From Pseudomonas anatoliensis (GTDB lineage Bacteria; Pseudomonadota; Gammaproteobacteria; Pseudomonadales; Pseudomonadaceae): a stretch of 64,000 bases of DNA. The stretch is from positions 18,500 through 82,499 of the forward strand of contig NZ_JACVHC010000012.1 of assembly GCF_017976235.1 (NCBI RefSeq), read 5' to 3'. A program made the translations under genes and the position numbers. Numbering within the stretch: the stretch's first letter is position 1; the number at the start of each line of letters is the position of its first letter. A model generated the notes under the pieces. The model saw nothing but the letters and a program-made list of their open reading frames with translations. It was not told the DNA's origin and did not search any database. Shown here piece after piece: positions 23,978-32,349 of the stretch.

Positions 23978-26572
23978 CTAGTCAAAACCCCGCGGTTTGG
24001 GTAAGTGATGCGGGGGCTGGTTTTGCCAAGTAGGGTCAAATTTCTTCATTACCTCTTCCAGCCTGTCGAGCATTTGTCCGGGACTGCGCTCATTTTCCAG
24101 AATCGATATCAGTTGGCTTCGCTCGATGGGATCTGCGTTCTCGTAGGTTTTAAGAAACGCCCACAAGCGGTGCTGCAACTGCTGACGCTCGAATCGGAAC
24201 TCCGGCGTCATACTCAGTCGACGAATCGCCATGGACACGTTAGAGCTTTGACGTTCTTTTGATCTGTCCCAAAGCTCCCGTTTTTCGCGAGCGTCTGCCT
24301 CTGGCACATTGTGCAACCATAGATTCGCTGACGTGTCAGGATCCAGTTGTCCCAGCCAGATATCGGTGCCTGTCTGTCGACGCGCGGCAATTAACCGTCG
24401 TAGGGAAGCCGGATTGGAAATCGGGTTTCCAGTCAGATCAAAACCAGTTCTGAGCTCGAGCGATTCAGGAATGACCGAAATATTGTTGTCGGCAAGATTC
24501 AATGATGTTTTGGGGTTTTCGAGCGTGACTCCTTCCGGAAAATTTCTGATAAGCGTTGAGCTAAGATCGACTTCCCGTAAGGCTGTCATCCCCCTGAGCG
24601 ACGGCGCGTTCTCGAGCGGATTTCTTGCGAGTTTCAGTATCTCCAGACGCAGCGGCTCGTTCTGCATACCTATTGAGGGAGGCAACTGGGTTATTCCGGT
24701 ACCTGCCAGATTCAACTCACGCAAGACTGTCATTCCTCTGAGCGAGATCCCATCCGGCACCGAAGTATTTTCGAGGTTTAATACCTCAAGCCGCGCCCCC
24801 CAGGGAGCTACATCCAATCCGGCAAGTTGTTCTCCAATTCTGGTAGATGACAGATTCAACTCCCGCAAAAACGGCAGGTTGGCAAGGTCAGGCAGAGTTG
24901 CCAAATCTTTATTGTTGCTCAGATCAAGCACCTGTAAGCGAGAAGGTCCCCGTGTCTCGGTAAGTCCCGAAGGTGGCCACTGCAAGTAGCTCTGCCGGAC
25001 CCTCAATACCTGTAATTCGGTCAAGCCCGTCACTGACATATGCTGGTAAAAAATACAGTTTTTCAGAATCAACTCTCGCAAGCGGGGCAATCCGGAGAAG
25101 CTCGTATAGCCCAAAGGCTCCGGCGCGATGCTGGTGTTGTGAATCTCCAGTACCCGCAACTTTGTGAGTTTTTTCATTGCGCCTAGAAGCTCTTTGCCGG
25201 TCCCACCCAGGTTCCGCACTTCGAGTGTTTCAATATGAGAAAAAGTCGAAAACAGATCATCCAATTTCTGGACAGCATATCCGCTCAAACTCATAGAAAC
25301 GATGGAGTCGATTCGAGTCGAAAGGGTCGGCGGCTTTAGATTTACGCGATTGCCCAAGTCCAGTTCCAGCCTGAAGCCCACCAGATGACCGTCGCGATAG
25401 ACCCGTTCCGATGGGTCACCCTGCCATTTGTACAGTCGCTGTAGCGTGTCACAAATCGCCAGCCGTCGAGCGCGTTCGTCGATATCATCGCCTCTGTAAA
25501 AACCTTCCCAGACGCTGAGCTCTTGATTCAATTTAGGCAGTCCAAGGCGAAGCCGATCAAGCTCCACCTCTGCAGCCGCGGCATCGCCAAATCGGGCGAT
25601 GAAATCATCCGCATGTTGATCAGTCGCTTCCGGAAAATAGCGTTTGACCTGCGCTCGAGTGGCGACGGCCGGCGGCGGCCGTCCTGACGGGCCGGCTGTA
25701 TTGCTGAGCCAAGGACGGAAAAGGCCGGCCGGCGCGGGCTCATTGCGGTTCATGCCGCCCCTCAACCCCACGAAGATGGAAATCCAGGCGTTCTCCTCGT
25801 TGCGAGTGATGGCCAGGCTTTCGCCGCTACGACTGGCGCGATAGACGTTGGCAATGTCGCTGGCCACGGGATCCTTGGGGTTAACAATGCGCCACACCTT
25901 GTGGGTGGGGGTGGACGCATCAAGATCATGCAGGGCCTGATACGCGTGGTTGAAGATCACGGCGTAAAGCTTGCCGTTGTGGCGATACAAACCGTCGCTA
26001 CCGGGTTCGACAGCGCTGAAATCCAGCTCGGTGCGAAATGCCTGCAGGCGTGTTTCGGTCAATGGCGCGGTGGCTGGGGCGAGGTCATTGTGCGGATGCC
26101 AAAGACCGGTATCGGGACTGCGCAGCAATACCGGGCCGGAGGGATTCAACTCGCTTGAACGTCGGGCTCTATACAGGCCTGTATTCTGGTCGACGGCGAC
26201 AAGAGCGATGCCGCCACCGGTCAAGTCGACATACCGGCGTTGGTTGTGCACCCTGAAGCCTTCGCTGTCGGCAGCCGGTAACGGTGGCGCCACAGTGATG
26301 CGGTAATTCTCGAGCGTCGGCGGCATGACGGCGCGGACTTCAGTGGCGTCGGGAACCTGGCTCACAGTGATAGTCTGGGCCGGCAGGATTGCATCAAGGT
26401 CTGGATTGCCAGGCGGCTTGACTCGCGTGGTCGCATTTGCGCCGGGAATCCTGGACTCGAGGCTCTTGTGGCCGACAGTTTCTGGCCGCGATGAGTCCAC
26501 TTCCGGTTGGCGGTTCGCAGTGACGTGGACATCTACTTGGGTGCTGCCACCGCGAGGTGGTTTTGCTGCCAT
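23978..26572 (-). CDS. Leucine-rich-repeat protein related to NEL-type effectors, catalytic Cys absent
   Basis: An 864-residue protein with no signal peptide. The N-terminal half has two related beta-rich segments (GLYRARRSSELNPSGPV and GLYRHNGKLYAVIF regions), reminiscent of the N-terminal modules of large Pseudomonas LRR-NEL toxins. About residues 420-720 form some 11-12 leucine-rich repeats (LQVLDLSNNKDLATLPDL, LRELNLSSTRI and similar). Residues 740-845 look like the start of a NEL ubiquitin-ligase domain (LWLHNVPEADAREKRELWD, LQHRLWAFLKTY), but it stops where the catalytic Cys-x-Asp should be: the only Cys are 374 and 506. Base composition is AT-richer than surrounding core genes. No secretion system is nearby. 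ATG at 26572 has AAGGA upstream. Confidence 0.75.
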   Translation of the reverse strand: MAAKPPRGGSTQVDVHVTANRQPEVDSSRPETVGHKSLESRIPGANATTRVKPPGNPDLDAILPAQTITVSQVPDATEVRAVMPPTLENYRITVAPPLPAADSEGFRVHNQRRYVDLTGGGIALVAVDQNTGLYRARRSSELNPSGPVLLRSPDTGLWHPHNDLAPATAPLTETRLQAFRTELDFSAVEPGSDGLYRHNGKLYAVIFNHAYQALHDLDASTPTHKVWRIVNPKDPVASDIANVYRASRSGESLAITRNEENAWISIFVGLRGGMNRNEPAPAGLFRPWLSNTAGPSGRPPPAVATRAQVKRYFPEATDQHADDFIARFGDAAAAEVELDRLRLGLPKLNQELSVWEGFYRGDDIDERARRLAICDTLQRLYKWQGDPSERVYRDGHLVGFRLELDLGNRVNLKPPTLSTRIDSIVSMSLSGYAVQKLDDLFSTFSHIETLEVRNLGGTGKELLGAMKKLTKLRVLEIHNTSIAPEPLGYTSFSGLPRLRELILKNCIFYQHMSVTGLTELQVLRVRQSYLQWPPSGLTETRGPSRLQVLDLSNNKDLATLPDLANLPFLRELNLSSTRIGEQLAGLDVAPWGARLEVLNLENTSVPDGISLRGMTVLRELNLAGTGITQLPPSIGMQNEPLRLEILKLARNPLENAPSLRGMTALREVDLSSTLIRNFPEGVTLENPKTSLNLADNNISVIPESLELRTGFDLTGNPISNPASLRRLIAARRQTGTDIWLGQLDPDTSANLWLHNVPEADAREKRELWDRSKERQSSNVSMAIRRLSMTPEFRFERQQLQHRLWAFLKTYENADPIERSQLISILENERSPGQMLDRLEEVMKKFDPTWQNQPPHHLPKPRGFD

Positions 26573-26996
26573 ATTTCTTCATCCTTGAACGTTTCCCCTC
26601 GGCATTCACCCGAGGGTCGGTGGGTCGGCATCCTGCCGATTTACAAGTTGCGCGAGCTATTCCACTGTCGATCATTTCGCCCCGCAAAGGCACACGCATT
26701 CGACCGGCCAGTGCATCCCGAGGCCGGGATGAATCCATCGAATATTGGCGTCGCCTGTTGGATAGTTCATGGGGTCAACCCCGTCGAACCAAGAGCTGAA
26801 CGATATCGTCTGGCGAAGCTGAATGAGATCAGAAAGGCAGACTGCCGCAGCAGGAAATGACGTCAAGGCGCGTAGGAGCGCATACACCACGGAGGGTTTG
26901 TTTGTGCTCGGGCCGTTTGCAAACGGATCTCCAGCCACCAGCGGTCATCGGCCGAAGCAGCTGCTGGCGCGATGCTAACCGCGCATGTTCGAACGA
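26573..26996. other. Gap upstream of the LRR gene, no gene recognised
   Basis: These 424 bases contain several short open frames on both strands but none with a plausible start, coding character or recognisable product. The region probably holds the promoter of the LRR gene. No REP element or tRNA is present. Confidence 0.5.
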
Positions 26997-27302
26997 TCAG
27001 CGATACACCGTGGCGATGCCCTGTCGTTCTTCAATGCACTCCGGCGCGCCCATTTCGAACTCGCGGCAGATCAACGGACGCTTCTCATAGATCGTGCACA
27101 TCATCGTGTCGCGATCCAGCGCCGCACACCAGCCGTCGTCCAGACGCAGCATCACTTCGCCGCCCCATTCATCGGTATCGATAAAACGATCAGGCACGCC
27201 GGTGTCGGTGATCAGCATCACTTCGAGCTGACAGCAGCAGGCTGCGCAGGTCGAGCAGGTGACCGCCGGTTCAGCGATTTGTTGGTGGGGGATGGTCTTC
27301 AT
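26997..27302 (-). CDS. YkgJ-family cysteine cluster protein
   Basis: A 101-residue protein with the conserved pattern CSTCAACCCQ near the N-terminus, then a further Cys in WCAALD, CTIYEKRP and ICREFE. The arrangement is the zinc- or iron-chelating CxxCxxCC domain (YkgJ, UPF0153-like). Function unknown; an accessory role in metal or cluster handling is only a guess. The ATG at 27302 gives this compact protein; the frame is open earlier without a motif. It is the next minus-strand gene after the light operon, separated by 53 bases. Confidence 0.88.
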   Translation of the reverse strand: MKTIPHQQIAEPAVTCSTCAACCCQLEVMLITDTGVPDRFIDTDEWGGEVMLRLDDGWCAALDRDTMMCTIYEKRPLICREFEMGAPECIEERQGIATVYR

Positions 27303-27355
27303 GGGCGGCAGTGTAAGGCAGTGGATGCCGCGTGTGTGAACGCTCTGACAGACGC

Positions 27356-27847
27356 TCAATGAGCCAGGCGTCGAGCCATCAGATGCAGCAGCGGAAACAG
27401 CAACGCCCAGAGCAGGCCGATGCCGATCAGGCTGGGTAATTCGCCGTAGGGAAATTGCACGCCGGCCAAGCGTCCGCCGCCGTAATACGACAGCGCACCA
27501 CCGACGGCCCCCAGCACGCTGGCCAGCCACCATGGCCGGGCGGTCCATTGCAGGCAGTGCCGCAACGTGGTCGCCAGTAATGCCCACAGCAACATCAGCC
27601 ACAGCGGAATCAGCGGCGACGAATCCTCAAACGCGAACACACCGAGGCCGCGCAAAATGCTGTCCACCGCTGTGCCGACAATCACCACGCTGAGGATCAA
27701 ACGTCCCTCCGCCGCCCAACTGCTGACCCAGCGCAGATGAATCACCAGCACCGCCAACGCCAGCAACAGCCACAAACTGTTGCCGCCGAGCACACAGGCC
27801 AGCCAGCCGATCTGGAACAGCACGGCATTGGCGATCCGCTCAAGCAT
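27356..27847 (-). CDS. DUF2878 integral membrane protein
   Basis: A 163-residue inner-membrane protein with about five hydrophobic segments (for example ANAVLFQIGWLACVLGG and LIGIGLLWALLFPLLHL). It matches DUF2878, whose biochemical role is not known. Its start overlaps the Cfa-like gene by eight bases, making it the last of nine coupled genes; in other bacteria DUF2878 genes occur beside the same cfa, DUF1365 and amine-oxidase-like genes, which suggests a role in membrane lipid modification. Confidence 0.85.
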   Translation of the reverse strand: MLERIANAVLFQIGWLACVLGGNSLWLLLALAVLVIHLRWVSSWAAEGRLILSVVIVGTAVDSILRGLGVFAFEDSSPLIPLWLMLLWALLATTLRHCLQWTARPWWLASVLGAVGGALSYYGGGRLAGVQFPYGELPSLIGIGLLWALLFPLLHLMARRLAH

Positions 27848-29105
27848 CGAAGCGTCCGAGCAGCGGCGCGGGCATGGCGGCCGGTTTGGCCAGCAACAAT
27901 TGCGCGGTGCCGATGGTGCGCTCCAGGAAGCCACCCTCGCAGTAGCACAGGTAAAACTCCCACAGCCTGAGGAAATAATCGTCGTAGCCCAGTTCGCTCA
28001 AGCGGCCGTGGGCGCGGCGAAAATTCTCGTGCCACAGGCGCAGGGTTTTGGCGTAGTGCAAGCCGAAATCTTCCATGTGCAGCAGGTTCATGTCGGTGTC
28101 GCGGCTGACGATTTCGAGCATCTTCTGCACGCAGGGCAGGGCGCCGCCGGGGAAGATGTAGCGCTGGATAAAGTCCACGCCGCGCTTGGCTTGCTCATAA
28201 CGCTGCTCGCGGATGGTGATCGCCTGTAGCAGCATCAGGCCGTTGCTCTTGAGCAACTGCGCGCATTGTTTGAAGTAGGTCGGCAGGAAGCGGTGGCCGA
28301 CCGCTTCGATCATTTCGATCGACACCAGTTTGTCGTACTCGCCGGTGAGGTCGCGGTAATCCTTGAGCAACAACGTCACTTGATCCTGCAGGCCCAGTTG
28401 TTCGATGCGTTTTGCGGTAAACGCATACTGCTCTTTCGACAGCGTGGTGGTGGTCACGCGACAGCCGTAATTTTGCGCCGCGTAAAGCGCCATGCTGCCC
28501 CAGCCGGTGCCGATTTCCAGCAGGTGATCGCTGGGTTTGAGCGCGAGTTTCTGGCAGATGCGCTCCAGTTTGTTCAGTTGCGCCTGTTCCAGGTTGTCTT
28601 CGGGGGTCAGAAACTGCGCCGCCGAGTACATCATGGTCGGGTCGAGAAACTGTTCGAACAGGTCGTTGCCGAGGTCGTAATGCGCGGCGATGTTTTTCTG
28701 CGAGCCTTTGCGCGTGTTGCGATTGAGCCAGTGCAGGCCTTGCACCATGGGTCGGCCGAGGCGCGCCAAACCACCTTCCATCGCATCGAGCACTTCGAGG
28801 TTGCTGACGAACACTCGCACCACGGCGGTCAAGTCCGGCGAGCTCCAGTAACCGTGGATAAACGCCTCGCCTGCGCCGATCGAGCCGTTGCTGGCGACCA
28901 GGCCCCAGACTGCGGCGTCGAGTATGTGGATTTCGCCCACCAAGGCACTGCCGGGTGTACCGAACAGCATCCGTTCGCCATCCTCGATCACCACAAGCTG
29001 GCCGTGTTTGAGCCGGGCCATTTGCCGCAATACGCCACGACGCAGCAGCGAACCGGTCAAGCCATTGGTGCTGAGCCGACTGACCGACAGACTAGAGGAT
29101 TTCAT
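27840..29105 (-). CDS. Cyclopropane-fatty-acyl-phospholipid synthase-like methyltransferase
   Basis: A 421-residue SAM-dependent enzyme acting on unsaturated acyl chains of phospholipids. HYDLGNDLFEQFLDP, LLEIGTGWGSMALYAA (SAM motif I) and IFPGGALPCV are family hallmarks. Two positions that bind bicarbonate in E. coli Cfa differ: the Cys of the QYSCAYW region is Ala here (MYSAAQF), and the His of LLHTIG is Gln (LLQAIT); the Glu and Tyr ligands are kept. It may therefore be a methyltransferase of the UfaM type rather than a plain CFA synthase. ATG 29105 has AAGGAAC upstream; it overlaps DUF1365 by 14 bases. Confidence 0.88.
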   Translation of the reverse strand: MKSSSLSVSRLSTNGLTGSLLRRGVLRQMARLKHGQLVVIEDGERMLFGTPGSALVGEIHILDAAVWGLVASNGSIGAGEAFIHGYWSSPDLTAVVRVFVSNLEVLDAMEGGLARLGRPMVQGLHWLNRNTRKGSQKNIAAHYDLGNDLFEQFLDPTMMYSAAQFLTPEDNLEQAQLNKLERICQKLALKPSDHLLEIGTGWGSMALYAAQNYGCRVTTTTLSKEQYAFTAKRIEQLGLQDQVTLLLKDYRDLTGEYDKLVSIEMIEAVGHRFLPTYFKQCAQLLKSNGLMLLQAITIREQRYEQAKRGVDFIQRYIFPGGALPCVQKMLEIVSRDTDMNLLHMEDFGLHYAKTLRLWHENFRRAHGRLSELGYDDYFLRLWEFYLCYCEGGFLERTIGTAQLLLAKPAAMPAPLLGRFDA

Positions 29106-29907
29106 GGCGGTGTTCCTTGGGAGGCACGGTAGCGGTTTGAAAGCTGCCATCGGCAGCCTGATGAGCAAAGATCGGTGCGCGCTTGAACAGCAGTCGTACG
29201 GCTTGCCAATAAATCGCCAGCGCGGTTTTCGCGGTCATCCACGGGAAGCGACGCAAGTAGCGGTGCAGGCTGCGGCGGTCGAGCGTTTCGCGTTGCAGGT
29301 TGAGCGTGGCGTCGAACAGTTTGTGCTCGCCCTGCCAGTCGGCCATGTGTACGCCGAGGGTTTGCGCGGCGGGGCTGAAGCTCATGCGGTATTCGAGATC
29401 ACGCGGCAGAAACGGCGAAACATGAAAGGCCTTGGCCACCGCAAAATGCTGATGAGCGCTCTGCGGATTGATTGGCGCGCGCGCTGGCAACACATAGTGA
29501 AAGCGCTCGCGCCACGGGGTGTTGGTGACTTCGCAGACAATCGCCGCCAGTTGCCCGTCGGCCTCATGGCAATAAAAGAAACTCACCGGATTGAACGCCA
29601 GCCCCCAGCTGCGCGGTTGCGTGAGCAGGCACACCGAGCCTTGCGGTTCATGGCCGATGGCGATGCCGACCTGCTGGCGCACGGCGTCAATCAAGCGCAT
29701 GCCGGTGCCGGTGAAGGCCTTGAGGTAGTCGCTCTCGCGAAATGAAAACGGCGCAAAGCGACTGCGGCTGGCCAGCGCCGACAGACCGAACAACGCGTCC
29801 TGTTCGGTCAGATCGAGGTACAGCAAACCGATCCGGTAACGAAATTCATGCCGACGCGGGGAGAAGCGTCGATGGCCGATCCAGCCGCTGTAGAGGGCGC
29901 TGTTCAC
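29092..29907 (-). CDS. DUF1365 protein
   Basis: A 271-residue protein of the DUF1365 family, seen almost always beside Cfa-like methyltransferases and flavin oxidases. The opening SALYSGWIGHRRFSPRRHEFRYR and the later FNPVSFFYCHEADG and EVTNTPWRERFHYV are the family signatures. No catalytic chemistry is established; a role in acyl-chain modification is inferred from its constant neighbours. It overlaps the FAD oxidoreductase by four bases. Confidence 0.9.
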   Translation of the reverse strand: MNSALYSGWIGHRRFSPRRHEFRYRIGLLYLDLTEQDALFGLSALASRSRFAPFSFRESDYLKAFTGTGMRLIDAVRQQVGIAIGHEPQGSVCLLTQPRSWGLAFNPVSFFYCHEADGQLAAIVCEVTNTPWRERFHYVLPARAPINPQSAHQHFAVAKAFHVSPFLPRDLEYRMSFSPAAQTLGVHMADWQGEHKLFDATLNLQRETLDRRSLHRYLRRFPWMTAKTALAIYWQAVRLLFKRAPIFAHQAADGSFQTATVPPKEHRHEIL

Positions 29908-31151
29908 AGGGTTTCCCCAAACGCGGCCGCCACGCGCAATGCGCTGACCACCCCGTCTTCATGAAAACCGTTGGCCCAATAAGCGCCGCAATAATGTGTG
30001 TGTTGCGCACCGTCCAGTTCGGCCCAGCGGTTCTGCGCCGCCACCGCCGCGAGGCTGAACTGCGGATGGGCATAAGTGAAGCGGGCCAGTACTTTGTCGG
30101 GGTTGATACCGGCGCTCTGGTTGAGGCTGACGCAGAACGTGGTGTCGCTTTCGATGCCCTGGAGAATGTTCATGTCGTAGGTGACGGCCGCGTGAGTGTG
30201 ACCGGTACCGCTCAGGCGATAGTTCCAACTGGCCCACGCCAGTTTGCGCGTGGGCAACAGTTGCGTGTCGGTGTGCAGCACCACTTCGTTGTCGGCATAG
30301 GGCAGGGCACCGAGGATCGCGCGTTCGGCTTCGCTCGGGCTGGCCAGAATTTGCAGGGCCTGATCGCTGTGACAGGCGAACACCACTTTGTCGAAGTGCT
30401 CGATCCCCGCCGGGCTGTGGATAACCACGCCGTGTTCGTCGCGATCCACTCGCTTCACCGGACAATTGAGGCGAATCCTGTCCTTGAACGCGGCGGTCAG
30501 TGGCGCGATGTAAGCGCTGGAACCGCCCTCGACCACTTGCCATTGCGGCCGATCACTGACTGACAACAAGCCATGATTCTTGAAGAAGCGCACAAAGAAC
30601 TGCAGCGGAAAATTGAGCATCTCGGCCATCGGCATCGACCAGATCGCCGCACCCATCGGCACGATGTAATGCAGGATGAACCGCTCGCCGTAGCCGCCGG
30701 CCTTGAGGTAGTCATCCAGGGTCATATCGGCATCGATGCGCAGCTCGATGAGGTCGCGCTGGGCTTCTTTATTGAAGCGCAGAATATCGCGCAGCATGCC
30801 CCAGAATCCCGGCGACAGCAGATTGCGCCGCTGGGCAAACAGGCTGTTGAGGTTGTTGCCGTTGTATTCCAGGCCGCTGTCAGGATCGTTGACCGAGAAA
30901 CTCATTTCGGTCGGCTTGAACCCCACGCCGAGCTGGCCGAGCAGGCGAATGAAATTCGGGTAGGTCCAGTCGTTGAACACAATGAAACCGGTGTCCACGG
31001 CATATTGGCGACCTTCGACGTCGACCTGCACCGTGTGCGTGTGGCCACCGACCCAGTCACCGGCCTCGAACACCGTGACGTCATGTCGGCGATTGAGCAG
31101 GTGCGCGCAGGTGAGTCCTGCGATGCCGCTGCCGATAATGGCGATTTTCAT
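29904..31151 (-). CDS. FAD-dependent oxidoreductase, amine-oxidase fold
   Basis: A 415-residue flavoprotein. The N-terminal KIAIIGSGIAGLTCAHLL is the Rossmann FAD-binding motif, followed by VFEAGDWVGGHTHT. VDTGFIVFNDWTYPNFIRLL and GAAIWSMPMAEML are typical of the group linked to cfa and DUF1365 genes, which in Rhodobacter includes a protein needed for furan fatty acids (UfaO, recalled). Start ATG 31151 overlaps the SDR stop by four bases. It probably oxidises a methylated or unsaturated acyl chain; that step is inference. Confidence 0.88.
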   Translation of the reverse strand: MKIAIIGSGIAGLTCAHLLNRRHDVTVFEAGDWVGGHTHTVQVDVEGRQYAVDTGFIVFNDWTYPNFIRLLGQLGVGFKPTEMSFSVNDPDSGLEYNGNNLNSLFAQRRNLLSPGFWGMLRDILRFNKEAQRDLIELRIDADMTLDDYLKAGGYGERFILHYIVPMGAAIWSMPMAEMLNFPLQFFVRFFKNHGLLSVSDRPQWQVVEGGSSAYIAPLTAAFKDRIRLNCPVKRVDRDEHGVVIHSPAGIEHFDKVVFACHSDQALQILASPSEAERAILGALPYADNEVVLHTDTQLLPTRKLAWASWNYRLSGTGHTHAAVTYDMNILQGIESDTTFCVSLNQSAGINPDKVLARFTYAHPQFSLAAVAAQNRWAELDGAQHTHYCGAYWANGFHEDGVVSALRVAAAFGETL

Positions 31152-31930
31152 GCTGGGTCTCGCAGCGGCGGCGGTTTGCGCACCATGCGTTTGCCGATGG
31201 CCAATTGCAGGCCCGTCGGCAGTTTCGACAAGGGCCACAGCGCGGCCATGAACAGCGCCGGGAAGGCGATTTCCAGTGGCCGATCATTGAGTTTGGCGAA
31301 GATATGCCGCGCAGCTTTATCCACAGGCCAACTGAGCGGCATCGGGAAATCGTTCTTGGCGGTCAGCGGAGTTTCGACAAAGCCTGGGCTGATTACCGTG
31401 ACTTCGATGCCCTCATCCGCCAGGTCGATGCGCAACGACTCGAACAGATAGCGCAGCCCGGCCTTCGATGCGCCATAGGCTTCTGCCCGAGGCAGCGGCA
31501 AGTAAGTGACCGAGCTGGCCATCCCGACCAGATGCGGCGCGGTGCCTTTGCGCAGTAGCGGCAGGGCGGCTTCGATGCAGTAGGCGCTGGCGAGCAGATT
31601 GGTACGCACCACGTGCTCGACGATCGAGGAGTCGAATTGCCGGGCATCGACATATTCACAGGTGCCGGCATTGAGGATCACTGTGTCCAGCGACCCCCAG
31701 TCCTCAGCGATCTGCTCACCGATTTCACGCACGGTCTGGCTGTTGGTCAGATCGCCCGGCACCACCAGCACTTGTCCCGGATAGCGTTGCGACAGCACTT
31801 TGAGTGGGGCGACCTGGCGCGAGCTGACAGCCAGGTGCGCGCCGGTGGCGAGGATGCTTTCCGCCAATGCGGCGCCAATGCCACTGCTGGCACCCGTCAA
31901 CCAGTAACGCCGTGGAGGTGTACGACTCAT
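31148..31930 (-). CDS. Short-chain dehydrogenase/reductase
   Basis: A 260-residue SDR. WLTGASSGIGAALAESI is the NAD(P)-binding Gly-rich motif, VILNAG the next structural motif, and the catalytic triad fits Ser (MASSVTYLP), Tyr and Lys (EAYGASKAGL). Its substrate is unknown; position fifth in the photolyase operon suggests a carbonyl or alcohol arising in lipid modification. Overlaps both neighbours by four bases. Confidence 0.92.
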   Translation of the reverse strand: MSRTPPRRYWLTGASSGIGAALAESILATGAHLAVSSRQVAPLKVLSQRYPGQVLVVPGDLTNSQTVREIGEQIAEDWGSLDTVILNAGTCEYVDARQFDSSIVEHVVRTNLLASAYCIEAALPLLRKGTAPHLVGMASSVTYLPLPRAEAYGASKAGLRYLFESLRIDLADEGIEVTVISPGFVETPLTAKNDFPMPLSWPVDKAARHIFAKLNDRPLEIAFPALFMAALWPLSKLPTGLQLAIGKRMVRKPPPLRDPA

Positions 31931-32349
31931 CCCATTCTCCTTTTCAGCCAGGCGATCACCCGGCCCAATATTGGCAAGTGTTCATACAGCAGCGCCCCGG
32001 CATCGAAATAATCCCGGTGGCGATAAACCTTGTCGCGCCACAGCAAGTGCGAGCAGCCGCCGACGCGGATCTCCCGACCATTGGCCAGACGCGGGTGGCG
32101 ATAACTCATGACCCAGCGCAGGTAGCCTTCACCCTCGCCAATCTGGTCGTAGCCGTGAAAATCGAAACGCAGTTCGCTGACGTTGGCGTACAGCTCACCG
32201 AAGTAATCGCGCAACTGCGCCAGCCCCTGAACTTCGTGCAACGGGTCGGTGAAGTGAATGTCATCGCTGTACAGCTCGCCAAGGCGTTGCAGGTTGTCTT
32301 TGTTCAACGCTGAAAATTGCCGGGCGAAGCTGCGCAGGAATTCACTCAT
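31927..32349 (-). CDS. NTF2-like (SnoaL-type) protein
   Basis: A 140-residue protein with the NTF2-like cone fold pattern: an N-terminal helix (FLRSFARQFSALNKDNLQRLGELY), then SDDIHFTDPLHEVQG and four strands ending RHRDYFDAGALLYEHLP. SnoaL-like proteins may be enzymes or binding proteins; no catalytic residue can be assigned here. It overlaps the SDR by four and the photolyase by eight bases, so it is an integral member of the operon. Confidence 0.85.
   Translation of the reverse strand: MSEFLRSFARQFSALNKDNLQRLGELYSDDIHFTDPLHEVQGLAQLRDYFGELYANVSELRFDFHGYDQIGEGEGYLRWVMSYRHPRLANGREIRVGGCSHLLWRDKVYRHRDYFDAGALLYEHLPILGRVIAWLKRRMG

Noticed and set aside
26672..26938. Minus-strand 88-codon frame upstream of the LRR gene
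   Set aside because: No ribosome site, no domain and irregular composition; treated as part of the non-coding gap.
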